In this document: piece by piece, positions 36,481 to 48,225 of the stretch
How the letters are laid out: each line of letters begins with the position of its first letter
Numbering within the stretch: the first letter of the stretch is position 1
Source: Margaritifera margaritifera
Taxonomy: Eukaryota > Mollusca > Bivalvia > Unionida > Margaritiferidae
Direction: 5' to 3'
Length of the DNA stretch: 64,000 nt
Assembly: GCA_029931535.1 (NCBI GenBank)
Contig: JAQPZY010001581.1
Location: 558,001 to 622,000 of the forward strand
Translations under genes and position numbers: made by a program
Notes under the pieces: model-generated
The model's database searches: none
What the model was told of the DNA's origin: nothing
Seen by the model: the letters and a program-made list of their open reading frames with translations, nothing else

Positions 36481-37130
36481 CTAAACCAGTAGATTTATTA
36501 ATGGCATAAATCTGATGTGCTTTAAGGGGACTGAAAACAAAACAAGTGGCATAATTCTTGTCCCAGTTAATATGCTTTTATGAGATAGGGTTTCTGCATG
36601 ACACATGATGTCATTCTTGCCACTGAAGCAGATTTTACAATCAGTTTTATTGGAAGGGCAGAATGCATATTCATGTCCTTTGAACTTGATTCCAACCACT
36701 GAAATTCCCATTTCCATCCATCTTTGAATTTTGTGATATTTTGGTTGCTTAGATTTTGGCATTTTAGCATAGGGAGATAATGCGCACTTAGACATCTTGA
36801 CAAACTTTAAACACCGAAGCCAAACTGACCCTGTTTTATGCTGACTGAGTTCTTTAGTAATCCAACCATAATCAATTAATCTCTTTAATACTTTCAAAAT
36901 TGCTTCTGATCACATACAGTTTTATCCATGCCGACAAACTTCAAACACTAAAGCTAACTGACCCTGCCAACAGAAAGCGATGTTAATTCTTTTATGCTGC
37001 TTGAAATTAGCAACTAAAAAGCCAGTGAGTGATGTGAGGGACAGGAGACAACCAAACATGTAAACCTCCGGAGAGGAGGGTGTTACTGCTGAGTTGAGGG
37101 TGTCTACTGTCCCTTCTGTTGTAGGCAAAA
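36481..37130 (-). pseudogene. hAT relic, N-terminal zinc-finger half
   Basis: Minus-strand frame with MPKSKQPKYHKIQRWMEMG, then KGHEYAFCPSNKTDCKICFS and a final CHAETLSHK: C-x-C pairs and a trailing His resemble a BED-like or TTF-like DNA-binding finger found at the start of hAT transposases. It lies head-to-head with the C-terminal half at 37.44 kb, so part of the element has been inverted. Confidence 0.65.
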
Positions 37131-37442
37131 TATGTGTTTGACACTACTTTGAACAAACGCATCGCAAAAACTGATATAAACACCACTGACCTTGATTCAA
37201 TCCTTTGTAAACATAAATGTAAACCATACTAAAGTACATGTCACTAACTGCCATTGTAATCTGTAATGCCTGGGATGAATGAGGTCTTTGTCTTCGTCTA
37301 TAATACTAGCAAGTGATAATCATTTTCTGGATTTTATTGTCATTATTAAAGAGTGGTGATAGCGATGATAATGATGACAACAAAGGTGTCTGCAAATCAG
37401 GCTTAAAGTTACAAAGGGTGTGATGGTATAATATATGCATTT

Positions 37443-38095
37443 GTGCTTCATGTGGAGAATTTTACTGACATTAAAACAGCATTAGACTCTGACAGTACCA
37501 ATATTGGGCAGGTCTGGCAGGGAGCCAGCAATCTGAATCTACCCACAGGCAGGAAACAATTTAAACTCCTTGGTGGACACAGTAGAGTTGTACTAACATT
37601 GGCACATTCCAATGCAGACACTGAGAGGACATTTTCCATTCTGACGAAAATTCAGGCTGACTCCAGAAGAAATCTGGATCCAGTAATAGTATATCATCTC
37701 CTAAGTGAGAAGATCAACAATAATGAGGACTGCCAGCTATATAATCTAGGCAATAATCTCCTAAGAAATGCTAAAACTGCTTGTGGTATATATAAGGAGA
37801 GTATGAATGGCAACAAGTTATCGTGAAAGGACTGATTTGATGAGATCATGTGGTTATTTTAATATTAAAAATGTGCACATTTGTTCAATAGTTGTAATAT
37901 TTGTCCATTTGCATGCTAAAAATTGGATCAACGAAAATCCTCCCTCATTTGAGGTCAAAACTCCTGACCAAAGTTTGGAAATCTCCTTATCTGTCCCGAC
38001 CTGACCTGTCATTTCTGTCACATGTATGGACACTCCTTATATCGGGAGGAAAACCCTCCTGTTCGGGAGGTTCACATGTATGTGTGCTGGATGAT
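37443..38095 (+). pseudogene. hAT relic, C-terminal dimerisation half
   Basis: LTLAHSNADTERTFSILTKI and RRNLDPVIVYHLLSEKIN are the hAT C-terminal dimerisation motif (S/A-N-A-D-x-E-R-x-F-S). Ends GNKLS plus stop at 37.83 kb. The 3' flank ends with GGGAGGTTCACATGTATGTG, the inverse of the left end of the derivative at 43.69 kb, so this is the right terminus. Confidence 0.78.
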
Positions 38096-38109
38096 TCATT
38101 ATGCCCCTC

Positions 38110-38510
38110 CTATTCACATCTGGAGCAGACTGGTTTCTTCTTATAGCCATCTCTGTGGTGGCCATATTTCTGGCAGTTAAAGCACCACAAAGATTTGGGA
38201 TAAAAGAGTTGACTTGGGTATTCAAGAATCTGGCTTTAATCCAAGTATCTAACATAGTGCAGTGGAAATTCAGGATGTAAGTGTTTGTGGGAATCCGCTT
38301 GGTGTTACAGAAAATGTTGATTTGTTTCACTTGGGAGACATTCTGAGATCTGAGAATTTCCAGGATCTTGGTCTCAGCCACTCAAATCTGTTGATGAATT
38401 GAGAAATTTTTATAGAAATACCTTAATGGGTATCTCCACAAAATGCTTTAAGTGAAGCAGATTGTCAGAGTGAGCTTTGCAGTTACAATCTACAAGTAAC
38501 TGGCCCAAGC
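38110..38510 (-). pseudogene. LINE ORF1 relic
   Basis: Minus-strand text LLHLKHFVEIPIKV, then VSQVKQINIFCNTKRIPTNT and YILNFHCT is the ORF1 of the same RNase H LINE family (nucleic-acid binding protein). A zinc-knuckle region follows but its Cys codons are partly lost (IPNLCGAL...). The hAT relic lies between this and the ORF2 part. Confidence 0.55.
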
Positions 38511-38699
38511 AAAGTTTTTTTAATAAACTTTTTGGCTATCCAACCAAACCCTGAAATGCTTTTGCTATCACAATAAGGCAATAGATTTGTTAGCTTCTGA
38601 TTTCTCATTAGTTGACTTAATGAGAAGAAACTGAGGTTAATTTCCCTGACTAAAAACAGTTCCCATTCAGAATAACGCATGGAACACCCCAAGCTGCAT

Positions 38700-39250
38700 A
38701 AAGATACAGTATCTAAAGCTAGTAGCAGCTGTAATAAAATTAAATTTTTATACTTGGGTATACTGGGGGGTAATGGTATATGAAGTTATCCTGTACTTTG
38801 TACAGGTGAGCTAAAATGAATGTTAGAAATTGTCTGACGATAGAGCCTACATATAACTACGAAGGTTTTTTCCTAATTTTATCTTTATCCAATGTTTTAT
38901 TTTCTCTGAATTTAACAGACAGAAAATAAAAATTGGACATATGCAAAGGTAACAGTTTGAGTAGGATAATACTAAAAGTTCTTACTGGATATAAGAAAAT
39001 ATGGTTGTGGCATAAATATAAACCAACCAAACATATCACTGACATGCTTTGATACAATCATTAACATGCTATGATACATGTAGGCTGGATCTGAGAAGAA
39101 GTAAAAACAAATAGTAGTGATTCTGTTTTATCTAACTTGATCACAATTCATTTTGAGACATTGTTTCACCATTGTATTGTTAGGTAACATATGCCTTGCC
39201 TAACTATGCCTAAAAATGTTTTGTACACTATTCTTGTTTTTAAGTATTAC
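38700..39250. other. Unassigned intronic sequence
   Basis: Nothing recognised up to exon B3. Confidence 0.5.
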
Positions 39251-39414
39251 CTTTGACTGAGTAGCTCTGTGTCAGGTCGCAGTTTGGTTTAGGAAGCTTT
39301 GTATTTTTCAACACAGGTATAGACAATACACAATCACCAGCAGATTCCAGACACACACTCAAGTTCATGTTGACAATGTAAGCATTTGTATACAGCAGGT
39401 TTTGAATTCTGAAA
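39251..39414 (-). CDS. Exon B, module 3
   Basis: A 164-nt exon starting FRIQNLLYTNAYIVNMNLS with cysteines in VCLESAGDC and PNC, and one sequon (NLS). Two AG dinucleotides six bases apart could be the acceptor (TTTTAG or TTTCAG). I chose the upstream one because it restores the Phe-x-Ile start and the exact 164-nt length of the other B exons; the downstream choice would drop two residues. Donor AAAG/GTAATA. Confidence 0.88.
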
Positions 39415-39840
39415 CTAAAAAACCAAGATCATTGCATTAGCTTCTATCTTTTCATTGTTTCTTCAAATTTCTGCACTATTTTTTAAGAGATAAAGTTATC
39501 TGACATGATTGCAGTTAGGAATCATAACTGTTACATATATTCTGGGAGCTTTGTATTAAACAATGGTTGAAATAGTGGTTTTGCAATTTGGCTTGTGGTT
39601 GCTGCTTGAGAAAAAGTACAATTTCTGGCATCTTCTGATGGACTTTCTGACATACAGAGTGAATTCTTGGGTTAATAAAGCACATTTTTAAATATATCTT
39701 AGAGACCTATGAAAAGTTATAGCTCATAGTTCTGATTACTGTATTTACCTCTAAATACAGTACATACAAATTATTTATGAAAAAAAATTAGTACAATATT
39801 TATTTTATTCCAATGTTTGCTAATTTAATGCTTTACTTAC

Positions 39841-39883
39841 TCTATATTAAAGACACCATACAAGGATAATTTCTTTGTTGTTC
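39841..39883 (-). CDS. Exon C, module 3
   Basis: A 43-nt exon coding G-TTKKLSLYGVFNI-D. Acceptor TATTGCAG; donor TAGA/GTAAGT. It keeps the family core LYGVF. The split codon completes as GAT with B3 across a 426-bp intron. Confidence 0.84.
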
Positions 39884-40376
39884 CTGCAATAAAGATATAA
39901 GATATATTTTTTAATTGACTGCTATCTGGCATTCTTGCTTGAAAACATATTACATTCAATAAAATGTTCACCAATTTGAGAAACATCTGTGAAACATGTG
40001 AAAAATGTGAAACATCTGCTAAAAAAAAAAAATTAGTGTCAAGTTTGTATAAAGTTCTTCTGTTCAGAAAAAAGCTTCACTTGTAAAAGTCATAAATCAT
40101 CAACCTATAATGGATTTATACCAGTATTATTATTATACTATTACTAAGACTCATGTAAATGAAAGAAATACCACGTTATACTTTCACTACATTAAATGAA
40201 TTTGCAAAACAACAAAAAGAAACAAACAACAAAACAAACAAAACCTATAGTTTCATGTCTATCAGCATCCTACCAGTTCTTGTCAATAAAACAAACATTA
40301 TTTCACTTCTCAAAATTGGTTTTTGGTATATTTTAAATAACTAAACACTGAAATTAGTTTACCTCTTATTCTACAT

Positions 40377-40527
40377 TTATCAATTTTGATATGATTTTAT
40401 TCACATTCAGCATATAGGGCCATATTTTTAAAAATATTTTCCATACGAAAAAGTAGGATCCACAAATACTCCCATGTTTTAAGCAGGTTTGTGAGTTATT
40501 CAGGTGCACTAAAATGAGGGAGTGGTG
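40377..40527 (+). mobile_element. Right-end fragment of the 1.5-kb inverted-repeat element (copy 4)
   Basis: Matches the last 150 bases of copy 1, ending ...ATGAGGGAGTGGTG/TA. Most CG positions are mutated (GCAGGTTTGTGAGTTATTCA for GCGGGTTCGCGAGTTATCCG). Confidence 0.75.
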
Positions 40528-40555
40528 TATAAGGAAATAGAAAACAGAAATGAAC

Positions 40556-40752
40556 TACCGTATGTACTCGCATATAAGTCGATACTAATTGCAAACTGCA
40601 TAGACCCAGATCTGCCATCGCATAATGCGATGGCAGATCTAGGTCTATGCAGTTTGTGAGTACTAATCAGTCGAACAAACCATAATGTGATGGCAGATCA
40701 GGATTTATGTTGTTTGCATTTGGACCGAGCTTATACATGACTATATACGGTA
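40556..40752. mobile_element. Foldback MITE (copy 1)
   Basis: Begins TACCGTATGTACTCGCATAT and ends with the inverse, ATATACGGTA. The interior, 40,592-40,656, is a near-perfect palindrome (CAAACTGCATAGACC...GGTCTATGCAGTTTG) around CATAATG. A related copy lies at 58.1 kb. Confidence 0.8.
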
Positions 40753-40759
40753 TGTTATG

Positions 40760-41955
40760 TTTTCATATCATGGATTTCAAATTAAATGTCAGATTCAGAC
40801 TTGCAGTACTATTTGTTCTGAATTGCTGCTAGTGCCTCACACTGAGTATTCACTGCTTGTTTCAGCTGGTCATGCAATCATGCTCCAGTTGCTGCAGCTT
40901 ACTGTTGGACTATTTTTACTGAGGTAAATGAAGTCACTGGATAACCTTGGGAACTAGCTAGGGAATGTTACAACAACTAATACCATATTTTGGTGTGCAC
41001 TATTTTTTTTACCTAATTTTCTTATTTTCATGAGGGGGTTAACATTTTACAAAAGAACAAAAATACAGAGTTTAACCCAAGAAACTAAAGTGTACAATTT
41101 GGGTCATAATGACCTACTTGTTGACTGAAGGAGTAGTGCTCATCAAGATGCATCCCCATACAAAGTTTCATTGTTCTAGATAGGATAATATGTACACTGC
41201 ATGCAAACAACCTATGCAGTCATGAGGTAAATGCAAAAACTTTACCTAATCCTTAAACATCATTGTTAATGAGTACCCTTTACTAAACGAGTCCCTTTCA
41301 CAAAGCAACACAGTATAACTTGAGCATTTCAAAACAAGTTTGGAAGCTATCTCATGTTTTCTAATCCAATAAAAATTAAGTATTAGCACATGCCAAAGTG
41401 AAGACCAGAGACCACTGGTCAAGTAGTCTTATAGTTTCATTACAGTAAACAAATAACAATACTAAAATCTTGGCATTTTCCATCATAAATGCAAAAGTCA
41501 TTGAGTGAGTGAATTCAATTCTTATATATATTTGTTAGTGCTTGTACTGTTTTTGCTGTTTTTTGTAGGAAAATGTCCATAAAATTATATTTAAATTACA
41601 TGGTTTGTTATACCAACAAGTCTGTATTTTGGGCATTTGGCTACTGACAACCCTTGTTTCATAATGTTGTGACTTCTCATTATATCCACCTGTTTTTCTA
41701 AAGCAGTTGAAAATGCAATCTTTTTACTAGAAATTCTGTACAAAATATTGCTATTTTTTTAACTCTATTAAATTTTGTTTTGAAAGGTATATACATGAAG
41801 ATTCATATATTCATTTTTTCCTTATATTTATGAGATCAAACGCAGGCAGATAGTGGTGATTTTGGTGATCACTAATGCTAACATAGAATATAGAAAAGGG
41901 GACACAGCAAGCAATACATCAGTACTGATTATATTATATAAAAACACAATATATT
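40760..41955. other. Unassigned intronic sequence
   Basis: AT-rich; no element or exon recognised. Confidence 0.5.
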
Positions 41956-41959
41956 TAAC

Positions 41960-42106
41960 TAATAATCACACATTACTTTAAACATTATAATGTGTGATAA
42001 AATGTGTGATCCATGTTCAAATAAGCACACATTACTTTAAATATGGTAATGTGTGATAATGTGTGATCCATGTTTAAATAATCACACATTACTTTAAACA
42101 TGGTAC
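41960..42106. repeat. 58-bp minisatellite abutting exon A3
   Basis: Three units of TCACACATTACTTTAAAC, then ATGGTAATGTGTGAT and CCATGTTTAAATA, at 41,966, 42,025 and 42,082. Each unit also contains an internal inverted repeat (CACACATTA / TAATGTGTG). The last unit ends at the splice donor of exon A3. Confidence 0.85.
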
Positions 42107-42110
42107 ATAC

Positions 42111-42320
42111 CCCATAGATAGTCATAAAGTGACTGATGCACTGTCAGCTTCTCAATCTGAATGGTCAGCCAGTGTCCACATGTATCAATTGATAATGAAG
42201 TATTTATGTTCCTAGTCAAAGTGTCCACTGTAACACAGCATACAACACTGGTACAGGTCTCTGAGATGTAGCAATCGGTGTTGTTGGGAAGGCTGGGTAA
42301 ACTCAAACCGTCAGGACAAT
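42111..42320 (-). CDS. Exon A, module 3
   Basis: A 210-nt exon with six cysteines (D-C-P, TDC, ETC, VCC, DTC) and the ending IQIEKLTVHQSLYDYLWG. Sequons NNT and NTS. Acceptor CATGCAG; donor TGGG/GTATGT. The intron just after the donor begins with a three-unit 58-bp minisatellite that starts only a few bases past the splice site. Aligned with A2, A4 and A5, the CC pair, DTC/NPC/DSC cysteine and EKL are at equivalent places. Confidence 0.92.
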
Positions 42321-42404
42321 CTGCATGTAAAGTGTCTTGTCAGGCAAGATCCTTAGAAGATTTTTATTGGGATGGATCTTTGTTTTGTGGTGATAATATT
42401 ATTT

Positions 42405-42455
42405 TATATTATTATTATTAGTAGTAGTAGCAGTAGTAGTATTTTTATTATTATT
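42405..42455. repeat. Compound trinucleotide run
   Basis: ATT repeats pass into AGT repeats and back to ATT. Confidence 0.8.
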
Positions 42456-42629
42456 ATCTTTTCTAAATCTCTACATGGATATACATGTACAATATTGTAT
42501 ACCTGTTATATGTCATAAAGTGAGGACAAAATCTCAGAATTTTGTTTTATAGTCTCAATCTTTAAGACTGATGTTTCACATGAAAATAATTTTTTTTCTT
42601 TGTTGAAGATTGTCTGCATCATGCTATTT

Positions 42630-43495
42630 TTATATTTTTAGACAAGGGCAATAACTCTGTCTAAAATGGTTTAGATGAGACAAAATCCATAAAAGCCATG
42701 TCTAGGTCTAAGAGGTAATGTTCTTAGTGAATTCCATCAGAATACACTGAATCGTTCTTGAGCTATGCCATGTGAATACAAGTATTTGCTTGACAAGGGG
42801 AATACCTCTGTCCTACATGCAGTAGATGAGACTAAACCCATCAAAGACACATGTAAATATATGAGACAATGTTCATATGATATTACATAAAAATATGTTG
42901 AATGGTTCTTGAGCTGTGCAAGATACAAGCAACATCCCATATCAAGATTTGTAGATAATTGTCAAGGGTCATCACACTCTCCAAAATGGAGATCAGGAGA
43001 CAAAACTCATAAAAAGCACATATCTGTCTTTGAGAGAGTTTTAATGCCATATTGCATCAGAATATGTTGAATGGTTCTTGAGCTGTTCTGATTACAAGCA
43101 ACATCTCATATGAAGATATAAAGATAATTATCAAGGGCCATAATTCATTTAAAAATGGACTTGATGAGACAAAACTTGTGAAAGGCATATAAAGGTTTAT
43201 GAGATAATGAAGACACCAAACTGCATCAGAATATGTTGAATGGTTCCTGAGCTATGCTGCTTACAAGTATTTGCAGTAGTGGAGATTTAAAATTAATGGA
43301 AAAAAGAGCAAAAATTTTGTCAAAATTCAACCTTAAAAGACAAAACCTTTCAAGGGCACATCTGTATGTAATAAGCAAACAGGCATTAAATTATGTACAA
43401 GGGTTGCAGAGTTTGGCAAAAAAAAGAAATGTGAATGGATGGATGGAAAAGATGATTACAATAGGGCTCCCACATCTTGATGCAGGGTCCTAAAA
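42630..43495 (+). repeat. Tandem repeat, about five units of roughly 160 bp
   Basis: Units share GACAAGGGCAATAACTCTGT, AAAATGG..TAGATGAGACAA, CATCAGAATATGTTGAATGG and TTCTTGAGCTATGC. The block ends GTGAATGGATGGATGGAAAA, then GGGCTCCCACATCTTGATG. Confidence 0.82.
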
Positions 43496-43691
43496 TCAAA
43501 TGACTTGCAATACATAAATCAAAGTCAAGATACCATAACCAAGCCTTGTACATGTTTTCATAACAAATTGCAGTCGATAAATAATACATGTACTTACATA
43601 ACCTGTTGATGAATGAAATAAGGATCACCTAATTATTTTTATGGGCAATCTGTAGTTTCTTGATGTATGGTAGAATAATATTGTTCACATT

Positions 43692-44690
43692 ACACATACA
43701 TGTGAACCTCCTGACTATGAGGGTTTCTTCCTTAGATGAGGGGAGTCTCTCACTGAAATCTCCCACATACTCAAAACTATTATCAAAAAAATTCAGGAAC
43801 AAATATTTTTCCAGTTATTTTACATCTTGCTTCCAGTGTAGTATATTTCCAGTAAAGACTTCCTGTGATCAAATGACACAGCATGATACTTTATTTGCTA
43901 ATTTGACAGACAATAACCTAAAATTAATGGTTTGCTATCGGTACTTAACATTTGTCGATATCTAAGTGTGCATGAATCTCCATATGCATAAGCACCAAAA
44001 TCTAAACAACCAAAATATCACACAAAAGTCAATAATGGATGGAAACAAGAATTTCAGTGGTTGGAATCAAGTTCAAAGGGATATGAATATGCATTCTGCC
44101 ATTCCTATAAAGTTGATTTTAAGAGGAACATCCCAAATTCTACCCAAATTAGACCCACACAGCACCAATCTTGAGAAGATCTGGCAGGAAGTCAGCAACC
44201 TGAATCAACCCACAGGAAGGAAACATTTAAACTTCTTGATGGACTCCATAGAGTTGTATTAACATTGTCACATTCCAATGCAGACACTGAAAGGACATTT
44301 TCTATTCTGTGGAAAATTCAGGCTGACTTCACAGGAAACCTGGATCCAGTAACAGTACATGATCGATTATGTGTTAAGAGCAACAATGATGAGGACTGCC
44401 ACATATATAATCCAGGCAACGATCTCCTAAGAGATGCTAAAAATGCTTGTGGTACATATAAGGAGAGTATGAATGACAAAAAGTTACGGTGAAAAAACTG
44501 ATGTGATAAGTTGATGTACATATTTTAATATTTAAAAAATGTAAATTTGTGCAATAGTTGTAATTTTTGTCCATTTGCATGCTAAAAATTGGGTTGATCA
44601 AAATCCTCACTCTTTTGAAGACAAAACTCCCAACCAAATTTTGCAAATCTCCTGATCTGTCCTAAGCTGACCTCTCCACTCTGATTAAAT
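43692..44690 (+). mobile_element. Internally deleted hAT derivative
   Basis: The left end ACATACATGTGAACCTCCTGA is the inverse of the right end of the hAT relic at 38.09 kb. Inside, sequence matching the N-terminal finger region (ATATCACA..AAGTC to ATGAATATGCATTCTGCC) is joined directly to the C-terminal dimerisation region (SHSNADTERTFSILWKIQ), skipping the catalytic core. The frame is broken by one shift. It is a non-autonomous deletion product of the same family; its right terminus is lost. Confidence 0.78.
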
Positions 44691-44939
44691 AACAACACAC
44701 ACTAAAGATATAAACCAAAAATACATATAAATCTCATTGAAAATGCTACAATCTCACATAATATTTTGGTATTGCACAGCCAGATCCCTGGAAAATATTC
44801 CAGGTATGAATGTTTGAACTGATTTATTGAACATTTTCTAAAAAAAATTATCAGCAAGCAATTAAAAGGAATGGTGAGCAGTCACATAAATATACCCCTG
44901 CCTGCTTCCCATTCCATGCCTACCCCATGTTGGAGATGT

Positions 44940-45750
44940 ATTTGTAGTTAAAAATCTCGGCATAACTCTTCTGAAATTAGTGCAAGTAAAATGATGGGTC
45001 AACATGCATATCTTTTAATGATGGCCATAATATGCACTAAGTTTCACAGCAATCAACTAAAACCTGCAAGAGTAGTTGCATTCACAAAATTCCATCAAAC
45101 ACTGCATCCAGCTATAAGTCAGAAAATAGCATTGTCAATATGTGCATCTTCTGATGATGACCATAATATGTACCAAGTTTTACAGCAATCCATATAAAAC
45201 TGCAATAAAAATTGCATTAAGCTACAAAACAATTGTGAGAGCAATGTGATTTGTCAACAGGCGCATCTTCAGGTAATGAACATAATATTTACTACTTTCA
45301 CAGCAATCCATCATAAGCTTCAGGAGATTGTGTCAAACACACCACAAGCTACAAGTCAAAATGGGCAATAACTCTAACAAAAATTGTGGGAGCATAGCGT
45401 GATTTGTCCACATGCACATCTTCAGGTGATGACCACAATATTTACAATGTTCCATTAAAAACATGGAACAAGCTGTACTAACAATATTAAATCATTCACT
45501 CCTACAAGACAAAATGGGCAATAACACCTAACAGAAACTGCAGTAGCATAGTGATTTGCTGACAAACATATCCTCAGGTCATGAACATAATATTTACCAA
45601 GTTTCAATGCAATTCATCAAAAACTGTGGGACTAGCTGTGGTAATGAGTGCTGGATGGAAGGATGGATGAACAGACAGATGGACAAAAGGATGGATGGAC
45701 AAGAGGATTATTATATAAACCCACAAGGTATAAAAGGTGTTTTGCTCTTG
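44940..45750 (+). repeat. Tandem repeat, about five units of roughly 140 bp
   Basis: Units share GATGACCATAATAT.TACCAA, GTTTCACAGCAATCCATCA.AA and CA.ATG.GCATCTTCAGGT. Ends AAGGATGGATGAACAGACAG, then AGGATTATTATATAAACCC. Confidence 0.82.
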
Positions 45751-46129
45751 GATCCCTAAATATTTACCATACATGTGACAGCTCAAAAACGAACACATGA
45801 AAACCTTAATCAAAAATATTGGAATACGATATTAGATGAAATTTTTAATTGGGCTTTCCGCATTCCTATGTTGCTTTTGTATTATGTTCCTTTTTATGCT
45901 TTATGTTCATTTACAAAAATCACATTGCCCTGATAAGCAAATTAAACAATCATCTTTTTAGGATGAAACTTCAGCAACAGAAAGTGAATGGCTGATGTAA
46001 TACATAAACACAATTTTCCTCTTAACCAAATAAATAAGTTTCAGATGTTATCTAATGTCCTAAATATAATGCAACAAGGGTACTGTGAATGGTAGATTAT
46101 GCACCTGCCCTAAAACCAATGGGTCTCAA

Positions 46130-47050
46130 TGATATGGACCCTAGTCAAGATCTATATATTACCCTATCAAACATGCCCAGCCATCCACTGAGTTTGGTTA
46201 AAGAACTTACTATTGAACAAAAGTGAATCTGCAAATCCCATTTTTCACTGAGCAACACTAACCTTGACCTTTGACCTTTTGATACTTCAATGCAAGCCCT
46301 CAACAAACTATGGTCAAGAACTAACTTTACTTTACAAAAGCAATTTTTCTCTCAGTCAAAGTGATATTAACCTTTTACCTACTGACCCCAAAATCAAGAC
46401 TTCATTCTTATCCATCATACACAAACTTTGCTGAAGGTAAATGGTTGAGATCTGAAATTTCTGTGTAGAAACCATTTTAGTTGTTTCAGTCAGTGACCTT
46501 GAACTTTGACCTTTTGATTCCCAACTCCATAAGCTTTTTCCTCCCCAAGTGCAAGCCATCCACAAAGTTTCATTCAGGTCTGTGATGTAAAACTAATGTT
46601 ATTGTGCAGAAACCATTTTTCTTCTTTCAATCACAATGATCTTGACCATGATATTTTGACCCCCAAATCAACAGGATTCTTCCTTACCCCACGTGCAGCT
46701 ATCCACGAATTTTGGTCCACGTATGTGATATTGAATTAATGTTATTATGCAGAAACCATTTTTTCTCCTTTCTGTCATATTGACCTTTACCTTTAACCTA
46801 TTGATGCCAAAATTGACAGTTTTTATTCTCACTCCAAGTGCAAGCTATCCACAAAGCTTGGTCCAGGTATGTGATGCAGAACTCATGTTTTTCTACATAA
46901 ATTATTTTGCTTCTTTCACTCAGTGACCTTGACCTTCGACTTTTTGACCCCTAAATCAATAGGGTTCTTCCTTAACTCACAAAGCTTGGTAACAGTAGAT
47001 GATGGAAAACTCAATTATCATAGAGGACTTTTTCACATAGAGTGGGTGTA
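46130..47050 (+). repeat. Tandem repeat of the GACCTTTGACC family, about six units
   Basis: Each unit of 100-150 bp holds TGACCTTGACCTTTGACCTTTTGAC, CAAAATCAATAGG.TTCTTCCT and CCAAGTGCAAGC.ATCCACAA. Motif positions near 46,265, 46,370, 46,493, 46,632, 46,780 and 46,923. A single unit occurs at 0.82 kb. Confidence 0.82.
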
Positions 47051-47054
47051 TAAT

Positions 47055-48220
47055 GTGCTGTTTACAGTACTCTTGGTTTTGATGTTATTGTTGGACTACT
47101 AAGATAGATGAGGAAAAAATACTTTGACTGAAGTTGTACTCCAGTCTCTCAGATTGCAACTGAGGTGTACCAGTCATAACTGTAACCTATCAATGAATTC
47201 ATCTACACAAATCAAAAAGAAATTAGTCATAGGGAGATTTGTTAGCCTTAACCTTTCAAAGTAAGTGGTAATTAACAGATTGTGACTTAAGCGCCACAGA
47301 ATAACTGGACACCACAACTCCTTATTGTAACATATGGAAAGACTCGTTCTAAGGAAATAAACATTTTTAAAACTGAAAATCTCAACAACTAAAAAGTATA
47401 GGACACTTGAAATAGTAACAAAAATCTATAATATTTATTTGAAATAAAGTATTACTACATTAAAGCTTACATCATATGGGCACAGACAAGTAATTCAATT
47501 CCCATAGACTGTAATGTTAATATTTGGCCAAAATATTATACTTTTGTGGTAAGACCAGCAAATCATGCTTACATCCTATCAAAGATGTATCCAAGAGGAA
47601 ACTTTTAAAATGATGAAACTAATATGCTGCATGCCTTGTCTTTGAAACAACTTCCCTTGTAGGTGCCTACAAAAATCCAGCCCGGTGAGATCTCCCCGTT
47701 TACATCCAGTAGTACCTGTGCAGTGACAGCATTAAAATAGCAATGGTTTTAGGTTCATGCCTACTATTGTGTACAATTTACCCATAAGCAGGCTTTTTCT
47801 GAAAAATTATGTTATTTATTGTGGTAATTATTTTCAATCAGCAAACTTCATTCTTTTAAATATGGTATTTAATATACCACCACACATAGGCTGAATCCAT
47901 AGTTCATAAAATAATTAGTTGCCTGTGACCATGTACTCATTAAAATACTTCTAGTTTTATTTATTTTTTACACTTTGTTTTTACCATATTCTTGGATCTT
48001 AAGATATTGTGTATCCATTATAATTTAAAACCCTACATTTTAAAGCTGCAATGTCTGTATTTTTTTACAAGTTTAGAACTGGTTGAAATTTACACCTTCT
48101 ATGTGACTTGCATGAATTAGTAATATTCTTTTCTAGAATGTTCAGTAACATTGGTTAACAAATAAATGAGTTTTCAGCTGATTTATTCTCACAGATTTTA
48201 AGATTTCTCAATTAATTCAG
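47055..48220. other. Unassigned intronic sequence
   Basis: No exon or repeat recognised. Confidence 0.5.
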
Positions 48221-48225
48221 TGTAC

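Noticed and set aside
38483..38692. Frame with FFSLSQLM resembling a D exon
   Set aside because: No W-L, no L-G-I...C pattern, no acceptor at the right place, and exon D3 is clearly at 30.8-31.0 kb.
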